Below, one piece after another: positions 55,873 through 64,000 of a DNA stretch of 64,000 bases (within the stretch, counting starts at the first letter, position 1; every line of letters begins with the position of its first letter). Source of the DNA: Actinoplanes sp. DH11 (GTDB lineage Bacteria; Actinomycetota; Actinomycetes; Mycobacteriales; Micromonosporaceae); the NCBI RefSeq assembly GCF_020873875.1, contig NZ_JAHWGU010000003.1:186001-250000 (forward strand), read 5' to 3'. The notes below the pieces were generated by a model. It had not been told where the DNA came from, did no database searches, and saw nothing but the letters and a program-made list of their open reading frames with translations. The position numbers and the translations under genes are program-made.

Positions 55873-57303
55873 ATGGCAACGCGCAGGGTTTGGTTCCTCC
55901 TCGGCATCGCCGCGGTGGCCGTCGCCGGGTCGGCCGTCACGTACGGCACGACTCGCGGCGACATTCTTTACATGGTCACCTATGTGGCGCTGTGTGCCCT
56001 GGCGTGGCTGGCCGTGATTCGGATCCCGCGGGGTCCGGAGCGCCGGCCGTGGGTCCTGTTCGCCACGGCGCAGTCGCTGTGGTTGCTCGGCGACACGATC
56101 GAGCTCGTCTACTACTACCGGTCCAGCGTGCCGCCGGTCGGGCTGGCCGACGCGGCCTGGCTGGCCGGGTACCCGCTGATCGCGGTGGCCCTGATCATGA
56201 TGGCCCGACGTCGCGCGCCCGGCCGGTTGCGCAGCGCCGTGCTGGACGGTCTCACCCTCACCGTTGCCGCCGCCCTGGCCAGCTGGCAGTTCCTGATCCT
56301 GCCGACCCTCGGCACCGGGCTGAGTATGGCCGAGACGATCGTGCCGACGCTGTACCCGCTGGCCGACGTGGTCCTGCTGGCCGCGGTGCTGTTCATCGCG
56401 CTCTCGCCCGGTGACCGCGCGGCGCCGACCCGGCTGCTGCTCGGCGCGGTGGTGCTCTACCTGGCCATCGACGTGACCTACAACGTGGCCCCGTACTTCG
56501 TCGACTACGAGCTGGTGGCCCGGATCGGCCCGCTGATCATGCTGGGCAACGCGATGCTGATCGCGGCCTGCCTGCACCCGCGCCGCGGCGAGCTGACCCG
56601 CCCCGGGCAGCAGGTCGACGCGCTGCACCCGTCCCGCGTGCTCTTCCTCGGCCTGGCGTTCCTGACCGCGCCGACGCTGACCCTGCTGGAGAACGGCCTG
56701 CGCGGCAACGCGGTCATCGCCCTGGCCGCGACCGCGCTGAGCACCGGTTTCGTGCTCACCCGCTTTACCATCGCGGTTCGCGAGCAGGAGAAGGCCCAGG
56801 CGCAGCTGAGCTACCAGGCACGGCACGACGCGCTCACCGGGCTGGCGAACCGGGCCGTGCTCACCAGCGAACTGGAACGGGTCATCCCGCAGCGCTCCGG
56901 CCCGGTCGCCGTGCTCTACCTCGACCTGGACGGTTTCAAGCAGGTCAACGACGAGTACGGCCACGAGGCCGGCGACCTGGTGCTGACCACCGTGGCGGAG
57001 CGGCTGTCGCGTACCGTCCGCGGCACCGACCTGGCGGTCCGCCTCGGCGGCGACGAGTTCGTGCTGCTCTGCCCGGACCTGCCGCAGGCGGAGGCCGTCC
57101 GGCTCGCCGAGCGGGTGCTCACCGAGGTCGCCGAGCCGATCCGGTTCGGCACCGCGGTCCTCGACATCGGCGCGAGCGTGGGCATCGCGGCCTACGGTCC
57201 GGAGGTGCCGGCGGGTGACAGCGACGTGCTGCGCACCGCGGACATGGCGATGTACGAGGCCAAGCGTCAGGGCCGGGGCCGCTGGGTGCTGGCCGGCGCC
57301 TGA
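55873..57303 (+). CDS. Membrane-bound diguanylate cyclase (GGDEF)
   Basis: 476 aa. Nine to ten hydrophobic segments fill residues 1-300 (VWFLLGIAAVAVAGSAVTYG, ILYMVTYVALCALAWLAVI and others), a MASE-like sensor. After a short coiled coil (VREQEKAQAQLSYQARHDAL) comes the GGDEF domain: LTGLANRAVL, YLDLDGFKQVNDEYGHEAGD and LAVRLGGDEFVLLCPDL. RGTD five residues before GGDEF is the product-inhibition I-site (RxxD). It should make c-di-GMP from GTP. A strong terminator follows. Confidence 0.92.
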   Translation: MATRRVWFLLGIAAVAVAGSAVTYGTTRGDILYMVTYVALCALAWLAVIRIPRGPERRPWVLFATAQSLWLLGDTIELVYYYRSSVPPVGLADAAWLAGYPLIAVALIMMARRRAPGRLRSAVLDGLTLTVAAALASWQFLILPTLGTGLSMAETIVPTLYPLADVVLLAAVLFIALSPGDRAAPTRLLLGAVVLYLAIDVTYNVAPYFVDYELVARIGPLIMLGNAMLIAACLHPRRGELTRPGQQVDALHPSRVLFLGLAFLTAPTLTLLENGLRGNAVIALAATALSTGFVLTRFTIAVREQEKAQAQLSYQARHDALTGLANRAVLTSELERVIPQRSGPVAVLYLDLDGFKQVNDEYGHEAGDLVLTTVAERLSRTVRGTDLAVRLGGDEFVLLCPDLPQAEAVRLAERVLTEVAEPIRFGTAVLDIGASVGIAAYGPEVPAGDSDVLRTADMAMYEAKRQGRGRWVLAGA

Positions 57304-57321
57304 TCCGTACCGCCGCCGTGA

Positions 57322-57351
57322 GCCGTGCTCGCCCACATGGGCGAGCACGGC
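57322..57351 (+). terminator. Strong hairpin terminator
   Basis: 13-bp perfect stem GCCGTGCTCGCCC/GGGCGAGCACGGC with loop ACAT, 18 bp after the cyclase stop. Confidence 0.88.
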
Positions 57352-57432
57352 TTCGTGCTGAAGCACGCTGTGTATCGATCCTTATCGGGGCGATCGGTGT
57401 GAACGGCGGCCCGAACGGGCAGTGATTCGGGC

Positions 57433-58173
57433 ATGCAGACCACGGTGATTCGCCTTGCCGCAGGCGCCGGCCTGTTGTCCCTGTCGCTTGCCGCATGCGA
57501 TTCCGGTGCCTCCTCGGCGCCCTCGGCCCCGTCGAGCGCGAGCGCGGCGGCCGCGCCGGCCGGTGCCGGTCCGGACCCGTCCTCGGACGCCGCACCGAGT
57601 GGCTCGCCGGCCGCCTCCGCCAGTGCTGCCGAGGGCATCCCGGCCAGTGCGCTGCTGCAGCCCGGCGACGTGCGCGACGCCGAAGGACAGCCTTTCGAGC
57701 AGGGCGAGGTCACCCACGTCCGCCCGTTGCGGCCCTGCGGTGACGCCCCCTACGCCAGCGACGAGTCACGGGTCGACGCGGTCGCGATGCGGTACATCGT
57801 CGAGAACACCCAGGAAGGCTCCACGCCCACCGTGGTCGCGCAGTTCGTCGGCCGCCACAGGCCAGGGGGAGCGGCCGAGCAGTTCGCCGAGATCGGCGCG
57901 GCGCTGGACAGATGCCCGGGTGGCCTCGGCGAGGACGAGAAGAAGTGGGCAGTCCTCGACGCCGACGACGACTCGATGGTGGTACGCATCGACGAACGCT
58001 TCAGCTACGCCGACGAGGCGCCGTCGACGGTCAGCCACTACGCCGCCATGTCCCGCGTCGGTGACGCCGTCGTCGTGGTGGCCGACCTGGGCTGGGAGAA
58101 CCTGGGTGGCGACGAGAAACTGGTCCGTGACCTGATTGCCAAGGCCGAGGAGCGGGCCGCCACGATCTCCTGA
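57433..58173 (+). CDS. Lipoprotein of unknown function
   Basis: 246 aa. Signal peptide with lipobox SLAAC (Cys22), a Ser/Ala/Pro-rich spacer to about residue 65, then a folded domain starting ASALLQPGDVRDAEGQPFEQ. Two further cysteines (RPCGDA, DRCPGG) may form a disulfide. The order (loop with PCG, then VVAQFVGRHRPGGAAEQFAE and VVVVADLGWEN) recalls the PknH-type extracellular sensor fold, but I am not sure. It is predicted on the outer face of the membrane. Confidence 0.7.
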   Translation: MQTTVIRLAAGAGLLSLSLAACDSGASSAPSAPSSASAAAAPAGAGPDPSSDAAPSGSPAASASAAEGIPASALLQPGDVRDAEGQPFEQGEVTHVRPLRPCGDAPYASDESRVDAVAMRYIVENTQEGSTPTVVAQFVGRHRPGGAAEQFAEIGAALDRCPGGLGEDEKKWAVLDADDDSMVVRIDERFSYADEAPSTVSHYAAMSRVGDAVVVVADLGWENLGGDEKLVRDLIAKAEERAATIS

Positions 58174-58204
58174 GATCGAGCCGGACTTGTCCTAGATTGG
58201 GGCT

Positions 58205-58675
58205 ATGTCTGATCCGATGCTGGACCCCATCACGATGCGCGCCGACTGGGCCGAACCGGACGGTGTCCTCGCCAACTACGTCTCCCTCACGGATCAGCTG
58301 GTCGAGCACGTCGACCCCGGCACCCCGTTCACCCTCACCGTGGGCGGGCTCGTCGTGGACGGCGAGCTGATCCCGCAGTGGCAGTGGTTCGCCGAACTGA
58401 GCGAACTCAACGACCACGAGGACGCCTACTACGTGGGTATGGCCGAATACGTCAAGGAGCTGTCCGACCTCGCACACACCGCGGTGAAGAAGCGCGACAT
58501 CGGCGAGGAGATCTCGTTCCGGCAGTACCAGGCGCTCTCCGTGCCCACCAGGTACATCCACCTGCGCGACGCCCGCATCTCCCGGCCCGGCCAGGCCACC
58601 GGCGTGACCGGGCGGCTGTGGCGGGGCCGCCTGCGCGACGTCTCCGGCTGGACCCCGGGCCGCGCCGACGCCTGA
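58205..58675 (+). CDS. GvpU-like / uncharacterised protein, 156 aa
   Basis: Start ATG at 58205. The segment PGTPFTLTVGGLVVDGELIP is like the GvpU family of gas-vesicle accessory proteins (x-L-T-V-G-G-L-V-x-x-G-x-L-I). No other gvp gene is present, so a gas vesicle role is doubtful. The rest is helical (YVKELSDLAHTAVKKRDIGE) and mentions no cofactor motif. It ends 4 bp before palindromic element copy 4 and lies 31 bp after the lipoprotein gene, perhaps in one operon. Confidence 0.55.
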   Translation: MSDPMLDPITMRADWAEPDGVLANYVSLTDQLVEHVDPGTPFTLTVGGLVVDGELIPQWQWFAELSELNDHEDAYYVGMAEYVKELSDLAHTAVKKRDIGEEISFRQYQALSVPTRYIHLRDARISRPGQATGVTGRLWRGRLRDVSGWTPGRADA

Positions 58676-58679
58676 CAGA

Positions 58680-58756
58680 TGTTGATCTGCTAGCGCTACG
58701 AAATCGCTGTGATCATGGGGTTGAAACCGCGATTTCGCATCGCTAGCAGATCAACA
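58680..58756 (+). repeat. 77-bp palindromic element, copy 4
   Basis: Both 16-bp arms perfect (58680-58695 and 58741-58756); core GTGATCATGGGGTTGAAACC as in copy 3. The right flank CCGCCACGCGGACCCACC is shared with copy 1 (GGCCACGCGTACCCA) and copy 2. It starts 4 bp after the stop of the preceding gene. Confidence 0.94.
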
Positions 58757-58865
58757 CCGCCACGCGGACCCACCTACCGCGGCTACTCATCCAGGGACAC
58801 GCCCGCAGCTGAGGGGGGACTGAGAGAACCTGGTTGATCCGTCAAGAAACGCATAACCTCGGCGG

Positions 58866-60164
58866 GTGATCCTGGTATTCGTGCTGGTGCTGGCCGTCGT
58901 GCTGGCAATCTTGGGAACTGCACACTGGTACGTCTGGCGCCGGCTCGTCCGCGACACCACCGCACCCGGAAGCCCGTGGCGACGCGCGGGCACCGTCGTC
59001 TTCGTGGCCGGCCCGGTCCTCGCCGTCGGCGCGCTCGCCGGCGAGCAGGCCGGCTTGCCGCATGCTGCCGCGCGGGTGGTGGCCTGGCCGGGATACCTGT
59101 GGCTGGCCCTCCTGCTCTACCTGTTCCTCGGCGTCGTCGCCGGCGAGGTGGTGCGTCCGCTGCTGAGCCGCTGGCTGGCGAGCCGCCGCGACGGGGTCCG
59201 GGCGGGCGTGAACGCCAGCGGCGAGATGGTATCGGCGGGAATGTCCGGCGGCGTCGCGGGTGGGACGGGCGACGACGGCCGGGACGGTGGAAACGGGTCG
59301 GCGGCCGGGGGCGCGCCGGAGGGCGTACCCGCGAAGGTTCTTTCCCGCCGGGTCTTCGTCTCCCGGATCGCGGGTGGCGCGGCCGCCGCGGCGGCGCTGG
59401 GCACCGTCGGCGCCGGCGCGTTCGGGGTGCTGAACGGGCCGTCGGTGAAGCGGATCACCGTGCCGCTCGCGAAGTTGCCGCGCAGCGCCCACGGCCTGCG
59501 CATCGCCGTGGTCAGCGACGTGCACCTCGGTCCGATCCTGGGCGCGGACTTCTGCCGGCGGGTGGTCGACACCATCAACGGTACGCAGCCGGACCTGATC
59601 GCGGTGGTCGGTGACCTGATCGACGGGGACGTGGCGGACCTGGCCGGTTCGGTGGAGCCGCTGCGGGGGCTGCGGTCGAGGATGGGCACGTTCTTCGTGA
59701 CCGGCAACCACGAGTACATCTCCGGTGTCGAACCGTGGGTCGCCAAGGTCCGCGAGCTGGGCATGCAGCCGATGCGGAACACCCGGGTGGAGCTGCCCGG
59801 CTTCGACCTGGCGGGCGTGGACGACATCGCGGGTGAGGACGACGGTGCCGGCCCGGACTTCGGTGCGGCGCTCGGCGACCGCGACCCGTCCCGCGCCTCG
59901 GTGCTGCTGTCCCACCAGCCGGTCACGATCCACCAGGCCGTCGAGCACGGTGTGGATCTTCAGCTGTCCGGGCACACGCACGGCGGGCAGATGTGGCCGG
60001 GGAACTACATCGCGGAGCTGGCGAACCCGACGAACGCGGGGCTGGAACGGTACGGCGACACCCAGCTCTACGTGAGCCGGGGCGCGGGCGCGTGGGGCCC
60101 GCCGGTGCGGGTCGGCGCGCCCTCCGACATCACCGTCGTGGAACTGGCCTCCCGCCAGGCGTGA
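58866..60164 (+). CDS. Membrane-anchored calcineurin-like metallophosphoesterase
   Basis: 432 aa from GTG at 58866. Three membrane segments near the start (ILVFVLVLAVVLAILGTAHW, TVVFVAGPVLAVGALAGEQA, PGYLWLALLLYLFLGVVAGE), a Gly-rich loop and a fourth hydrophobic stretch (about 165-185). The YaeI-like phosphoesterase domain follows with VVSDVHLGPI (DxH), VVGDLIDGD (GDxxD), FFVTGNHEYIS (GNHE), LLSHQP and LQLSGHTHGGQMWP (GHxH). Two metal ions would be bound on the side facing away from the cytoplasm. The natural substrate is unknown. Confidence 0.9.
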   Translation: MILVFVLVLAVVLAILGTAHWYVWRRLVRDTTAPGSPWRRAGTVVFVAGPVLAVGALAGEQAGLPHAAARVVAWPGYLWLALLLYLFLGVVAGEVVRPLLSRWLASRRDGVRAGVNASGEMVSAGMSGGVAGGTGDDGRDGGNGSAAGGAPEGVPAKVLSRRVFVSRIAGGAAAAAALGTVGAGAFGVLNGPSVKRITVPLAKLPRSAHGLRIAVVSDVHLGPILGADFCRRVVDTINGTQPDLIAVVGDLIDGDVADLAGSVEPLRGLRSRMGTFFVTGNHEYISGVEPWVAKVRELGMQPMRNTRVELPGFDLAGVDDIAGEDDGAGPDFGAALGDRDPSRASVLLSHQPVTIHQAVEHGVDLQLSGHTHGGQMWPGNYIAELANPTNAGLERYGDTQLYVSRGAGAWGPPVRVGAPSDITVVELASRQA

Positions 60165-60168
60165 CAGT

Positions 60169-60195
60169 GCCGGCCGGGCGATCAACCCGGCCGGC
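60169..60195. terminator. Bidirectional hairpin terminator
   Basis: Perfect 10-bp stem GCCGGCCGGG/CCCGGCCGGC with loop CGATCAA, between the convergent phosphoesterase and kinase genes. Confidence 0.85.
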
Positions 60196-60207
60196 ATCCG
60201 CACGGCG

Positions 60208-61827
60208 TCAGCTGTTGTCGACGGCGGCCTGCTGCACCGGCAGGGCGGCCACGTAACGCTCCATGAACGCGGTGAAACCGGCCACGTCGGCCGGGTCGGG
60301 CTCGGCCGTGTCGAGCCGCGCGCCGGCGAAGACCGTACCCGTGAGGAAGTCGTCGAGGCTCTGCCCCTCCTGCCGGTCGCGCAGGAAGCCGGCTAGCACC
60401 GCGATGCCCCAGGCGCCGCCCTCACCGGCCAGGTCGCCGACCGAGACGGGCGTGTCGATGGCCGCGGCCAGCAGCTTCTGCGCCACGCCCTCGGTCTTGA
60501 ACAGGCCGCCGTGCGCGAACATCCGGTCCAGCCGGACGGACTCCGACTTCTGCAGCACGTCCATGCCGATCCGCAGGGTGGCCAGGGCGGCGTACAGCTG
60601 GGTGCGCATGAAGCCGGCGAGATCGAGCGAACTTCCGGGCGTACGGAAGAAGAGCGGCCGGCCCTCGTGCAGTTTCGTGATCGGCTCGCCGGACAGGTTG
60701 TTGAACGCCATCAGGCCGCCACCGTCCGGGGCGCCGTCCAGGGCCGACCGGAACAGTGTCTCGAAGATCGTGTTGCTGTCCTTGTCGACGCCGAGCGCGG
60801 CCGCGAACTCGGCGAACAGCCCGGCCCACGCGTTGAGTTCGCTGGCGCCGTTGTTGCAGTGCACCATCGCCACCAGGTCACCGGCGGGCGTGGTCACCAG
60901 GTCGATCTCGGGGTGCACCCGGCTCAGCTCGCCGTCCAGCACGATCATCGCGAAGATGCTGGTGCCGGCGCTGACATTGCCGGTGCGGCGGGCCACCGAG
61001 TTGGTGGCGACCATGCCGGTGCCGGCGTCGCCCTCGGGCGGGCACATCACGGCGCCGGGCTGGAAGGTGCCGCTGGGGTCGAGCAGCCGCGCGCCGGCCT
61101 CGGTGAGGGTGCCGGCGGCCGCACCCGCGGGCAGCACCGCCGGGAGCAGCTCGGCCAGCTTCACCGGCACCCGGCCGGCGGCCAGCTCGTCGAACTGGGC
61201 GAGCCGGCGCGTGTCGTAGCCGCCGGTGGCGATGTCGATCGGGAACATGCCGCTGGCGTCGCCGACACCGAGCACCTGCCGGCCGGTCAGCTGCCAGTGC
61301 ACGTACCCGGCGAGCGTGGTCAGGTGGGCGAGGCGCCCGACGTGCTCCTCCTCGTTGAGCACCGCCTGGTAGAGGTGGGCGATGCTCCAGCGGTGCGGGA
61401 TGTTGTAGCCGAACGTGTCGCTCAGCGCCTCGGACGCGGCACCGGTGTTGGTGTTGCGCCAGGTGCGGAACGGGGTGAGCAGCTCGCCGTCGGCGTCGAA
61501 CGCGAGATAGCCGTGCATCATCGCGGAGACGCCGAGCGCGCCGGTGGTGCGCAGCTCGGTGCCGTACCGCCGGCGCACGTTCTCGGCCAGCGCCGCGAAG
61601 CAAGCCTGGAGGCCCTCGTGGACCGCTTCCAGGGAGTAGGTCCAGACCCGGTCGACGAACTGGTTCTCCCAGTCGTGACTGCCGGCCGCGACGGCCGCGT
61701 GGTCCGGGCCGGTCAGCACGGCCTTGATCCGGGTCGAGCCCAGCTCGATCCCGATCGCCGTCCGGCCCGTGTCGATCATGTTACGAATGTCGGCCGCCGG
61801 CCGTGCCTGTGTGTCGTTCATCGTCAT
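60208..61827 (-). CDS. FGGY-family carbohydrate kinase
   Basis: 539 aa. Phosphate-1 motif AIGIELGSTRIKAVLTGPD, FGGY domains with MMHGYLAFDADGELLTPFRT, then WRNTNTG, and in the second half NLSGEPITKLHEGRPLFFRT and RMFAHGGLFKTEGVAQKLLA (nucleotide site), AGEGGAWGIAVLAGF. The length fits xylulokinase/ribulokinase-like enzymes, which phosphorylate pentoses or pentuloses with ATP. Upstream GTTAACGCG sites suggest sugar-responsive LacI-type regulation. Exact sugar unknown. Confidence 0.88.
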   Translation of the reverse strand: MTMNDTQARPAADIRNMIDTGRTAIGIELGSTRIKAVLTGPDHAAVAAGSHDWENQFVDRVWTYSLEAVHEGLQACFAALAENVRRRYGTELRTTGALGVSAMMHGYLAFDADGELLTPFRTWRNTNTGAASEALSDTFGYNIPHRWSIAHLYQAVLNEEEHVGRLAHLTTLAGYVHWQLTGRQVLGVGDASGMFPIDIATGGYDTRRLAQFDELAAGRVPVKLAELLPAVLPAGAAAGTLTEAGARLLDPSGTFQPGAVMCPPEGDAGTGMVATNSVARRTGNVSAGTSIFAMIVLDGELSRVHPEIDLVTTPAGDLVAMVHCNNGASELNAWAGLFAEFAAALGVDKDSNTIFETLFRSALDGAPDGGGLMAFNNLSGEPITKLHEGRPLFFRTPGSSLDLAGFMRTQLYAALATLRIGMDVLQKSESVRLDRMFAHGGLFKTEGVAQKLLAAAIDTPVSVGDLAGEGGAWGIAVLAGFLRDRQEGQSLDDFLTGTVFAGARLDTAEPDPADVAGFTAFMERYVAALPVQQAAVDNS

Positions 61828-61872
61828 TTTCTACCGCAGACACCCCGGACGGCGGGAGGGGCCCGGCGGACC

Positions 61873-61936
61873 TTTGTTAACGCGAACCAGCGGGTCGCGG
61901 CGCTTTCCAGGGGTACGGGGATGTTAACGCGCACAT
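61873..61936. promoter_or_regulatory. Two GTTAACGCG sites before the kinase gene
   Basis: TTTGTTAACGCGAACC (61873-61888) and ATGTTAACGCGCACAT (61921-61936) share TGTTAACGCG. The second has ATGT/ACAT ends like LacI-family pentose operators. Located in the divergent gap to the TPM gene. Confidence 0.5.
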
Positions 61937-61993
61937 TTCTGCCTGACGTCGCGCCGCCGAGCCGGTAGGAGCCCGGTGTTCTAGGTTGACAGG

Positions 61994-64000
61994 GTGACTG
62001 TGCAGCCCTGGCGGACCGTGGTCCTGCCGCTCGTCGTCCTGCTCACCGGCCTGCTCGCGCTGCCGGCCGCGGCGAGAGCCGACGCGCCCGGGCGGCTCGC
62101 CACCCAGGTCACCGACCCGGCCGGGGTCCTCGACGACCGGCCCGGGGTGGAAGCGGCACTCGGGCAGTTGCAGCAGGACACCGGCATCCAGCTGTTCGTG
62201 GTCTTCGTCGGCACCTTCGGCGGGGTACCGGCCCAGCAGTGGACCGACGAGACGGCCCGGCTCAGCGACCTCGGCGACCGGGACGCGCTGCTGGCGGTCG
62301 CGACCACCGACCGGGCGTACGCGTACTCCTTCCCCGACGACTCCCGGATCAGCGACCGCGAACTCGCGGGCGTCGCCGCCGACGACATCGAACCGGCCCT
62401 CGCCCGGCAGGACTGGTCCGGCGCGGTCGTCGCCGGAGCCCGGGGCCTGGCGGACGCGGCCGGCGGCGGCAGTGGCGACGGAGGATCGGGGCTGTTCGGC
62501 GCCGTACTCGTCCTCGCGGTGATCCTGATCGGTGCCCTGGTCTGGGTCATCCTGCGCCGGCGCCGCCGCACGCCCGCCGCGGCACCCACCCCGGCCGGGC
62601 CCAGCCTGCAAGACCTGACGAACCAGGCGAACGCCCTGCTCATCGACCTCGACGACGACCTGCGGGCCAGTGCGAGCGAGGCGGAGCTGGCGACCGCACA
62701 GTACGGGGCCGCGGCCACCGAGCGGTTCCAGGCCGCCCTGTCCGCGGCGCGCGGCAACGTCGCCGAGGCGTTCCGGCTGCGGATGACCCTGGAGGAGGAA
62801 CCGGCGCCGGACGAGCGTACCCGCCGCGAGACCCTGTCCCGGATCATCGACCTGTGCCGGGACGCCGACGCCCGCCTCGACGCGGAGTCGGAGGCCTTCG
62901 ACCGGCTGCGGGACCTCGAAGGGCGGGCCGGTGAGGTGGCCGCGGAGCTGGACCGGGAACTGTCCGCGATGACGGCGAGTCTGCCGGTCGCGGAGGGCCG
63001 GGTCGCGGATCTGGTGGCCCGGTACAGCGGTGCGGCGGTCACCGCGGTCGAGGGCAACGTCGAGCAGGCGCGGGAGAGGCTGGCCTTCGCGGGGGACGCG
63101 CTGGGGCGGGCGCGGGCGGCGCTGGGATCGTCGGACGCGGCTCCCGTTTCCGGTGCGGGCGCATCGGGCGCGGCGGCTGCGGGCGGGGCAGGCGCGGACG
63201 GAGCGGCTACCGGGCGGGCCGAGGCGGCGCTCGCGGTCCGGGCCGCCGAGCAGGCGATCGAGCAGGCGCGGCAGCTGGTGGCGGCGGTCGACAAGGCCGC
63301 CGCCGACCTGCCGGCCGCGCGGGTCGCGGTGGACGCGCTGATCGCCGAGATCGAAGGGGAGATGGCGGCCGGCCGGGCCGCGCTGCACGCTCCGGCGCCC
63401 GGCGGGACCGTTCCGCCCGGCCTGGCCGCGGCCGTCGCGGCGGGGGAGCAGGCGGTGGCGGAGGCGCGGACGGCCGCCGCGGTGTCCCGGCCCGACCCGG
63501 TGGCCATCGTGGCGCGGCTGCAGACCGCCGACGCGATGCTGGACACGGCGCTGGAGGCCGTGCAGGCGCAGGCGGAGCGGGACGCCCACGCCCGTACGCT
63601 CCTCGCCCAGACCCTGCCCGTCGCCCGCGCCGAGGTCGTCGCGACCGAGAACTTCGTCGCCACCCGGCGCGGCGCGGTCGGCCCGGACGCGCGGGTCCGG
63701 CTCGCCGAGGCACACCGGCACCTCGCCCTGGCGGAGCAGCTGTCCGGAACTGATCCGGCGGCGGCGATGCGGGAGGCCCAGCAGGCCCGGGACCTGGCGG
63801 CCGCGGCAGGGCATTCCGCGCAGGCCGACGTGCGGGCGTGGAGCAGCGCCGGTCCCTATGGGCAGCACGGCGGTGGCTTCGACGCGGGCTCGTTCGCGGG
63901 CGCGGTGCTGGGTGGGATCGTTGCCGGCGGGGTGCGGTCCGGCGGCGGCTGGGGTGGTGGCGGCGGCTGGGGTGGCGGCGGCTTCGGCGGCAGCGGATCA
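61994..64000 (+). CDS. TPM-domain membrane protein, 3' partial
   Basis: At least 669 aa from GTG at 61994; no stop before the window ends. A signal peptide (VVLPLVVLLTGLLALPAAAR) precedes the extracytoplasmic TPM domain (about 35-150) with TQVTDPAGVLDDRPGVEAAL, QQDTGIQLFVVFVGTFGGVP and DRDALLAVATTDRAYAYSFP. One membrane helix (GAVLVLAVILIGALVWVIL, about 170-190) leads to a long cytoplasmic Ala/Glu/Arg coiled coil (about 205-610) with a Gly/Ala-rich break. The visible end is Gly/Trp-rich (repeats of GGGWGG). TPM proteins act in photosystem repair in plants; the bacterial role is unknown. Confidence 0.85.
   Translation, partial: MTVQPWRTVVLPLVVLLTGLLALPAAARADAPGRLATQVTDPAGVLDDRPGVEAALGQLQQDTGIQLFVVFVGTFGGVPAQQWTDETARLSDLGDRDALLAVATTDRAYAYSFPDDSRISDRELAGVAADDIEPALARQDWSGAVVAGARGLADAAGGGSGDGGSGLFGAVLVLAVILIGALVWVILRRRRRTPAAAPTPAGPSLQDLTNQANALLIDLDDDLRASASEAELATAQYGAAATERFQAALSAARGNVAEAFRLRMTLEEEPAPDERTRRETLSRIIDLCRDADARLDAESEAFDRLRDLEGRAGEVAAELDRELSAMTASLPVAEGRVADLVARYSGAAVTAVEGNVEQARERLAFAGDALGRARAALGSSDAAPVSGAGASGAAAAGGAGADGAATGRAEAALAVRAAEQAIEQARQLVAAVDKAAADLPAARVAVDALIAEIEGEMAAGRAALHAPAPGGTVPPGLAAAVAAGEQAVAEARTAAAVSRPDPVAIVARLQTADAMLDTALEAVQAQAERDAHARTLLAQTLPVARAEVVATENFVATRRGAVGPDARVRLAEAHRHLALAEQLSGTDPAAAMREAQQARDLAAAAGHSAQADVRAWSSAGPYGQHGGGFDAGSFAGAVLGGIVAGGVRSGGGWGGGGGWGGGGFGGSGS

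Overview
The window is GC-rich DNA, about 70% G+C by eye. It has frequent GTG and some TTG starts, strongly GC-biased third codon positions and many 4-bp ATGA/GTGA gene overlaps. The gene set (IdeR/DmdR-type and Zur-type boxes, a SigB/SigF-like sigma factor behind a STAS protein, DrrAB-type and Azt-type ABC systems, an LtrA protein, a GH115 enzyme) points to a filamentous actinomycete. Micromonosporaceae, for example an Actinoplanes-like organism, is my best guess; this is inference. I saw no rRNA, tRNA, CRISPR array or transposase gene. It reads as chromosome with accessory patches.

Layout. 1-7.2 kb: arsenate-reductase/ArsR fusion (cut by the left edge), VOC, GNAT, Nudix, a UbiG-like methyltransferase, a PAS-GAF sensor, an EEP phosphatase and a MerR regulator. 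7.2-11.6 kb: a two-gene secreted hemicellulose operon (GH115 plus SGNH esterase) behind palindromic operators. 11.6-12.9 kb: a gene-free zone with four tandem arrays, a 77-bp palindromic element and gene relics. 12.9-20.8 kb: DODA dioxygenase/MarR pair, small membrane proteins, a pentapeptide-type membrane protein, FKBP, a glycosyltransferase and a secreted esterase. 20.8-24.9 kb: a palindrome-controlled RHH - DUF4097 - ABC ATPase - ABC permease operon broken up by tandem arrays. 24.9-28.6 kb: SulP transporter with MerR, an oxidase relic, and STAS plus sigma factor. 28.6-32.6 kb: siderophore ABC importer with an iron box. 32.6-36 kb: a lower-GC pentapeptide/vWA pair and a mosaic pseudogene. 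36-40.7 kb: MFS-USP fusion, USP, SMP-30-like protein and a tartrate/malate-type dehydrogenase. 40.7-43.6 kb: a coupled MarR - CofH-like - flavin monooxygenase operon. 43.6-50.8 kb: TetR/MMPL, LtrA, LacI/phytanoyl dioxygenase and a SprT-like protein. 50.8-55.8 kb: zinc uptake locus (Azt) with two Zur boxes. 55.8-64 kb: diguanylate cyclase, lipoprotein, GvpU-like protein, metallophosphoesterase, FGGY kinase and a TPM-domain protein cut by the right edge.

Most notable points. (1) A CofH (FO synthase) homologue has lost the whole radical-SAM cysteine segment and is translationally coupled to a MarR regulator and a Baeyer-Villiger-type monooxygenase. (2) A 77-bp palindromic element with 16-bp terminal arms occurs four times, next to gene 3' ends, and once supplies a gene's stop codon. 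(3) At several genes the last codons plus the stop are tandemly duplicated downstream with periods of 17-34 bp. They belong to eleven tandem arrays in 64 kb.
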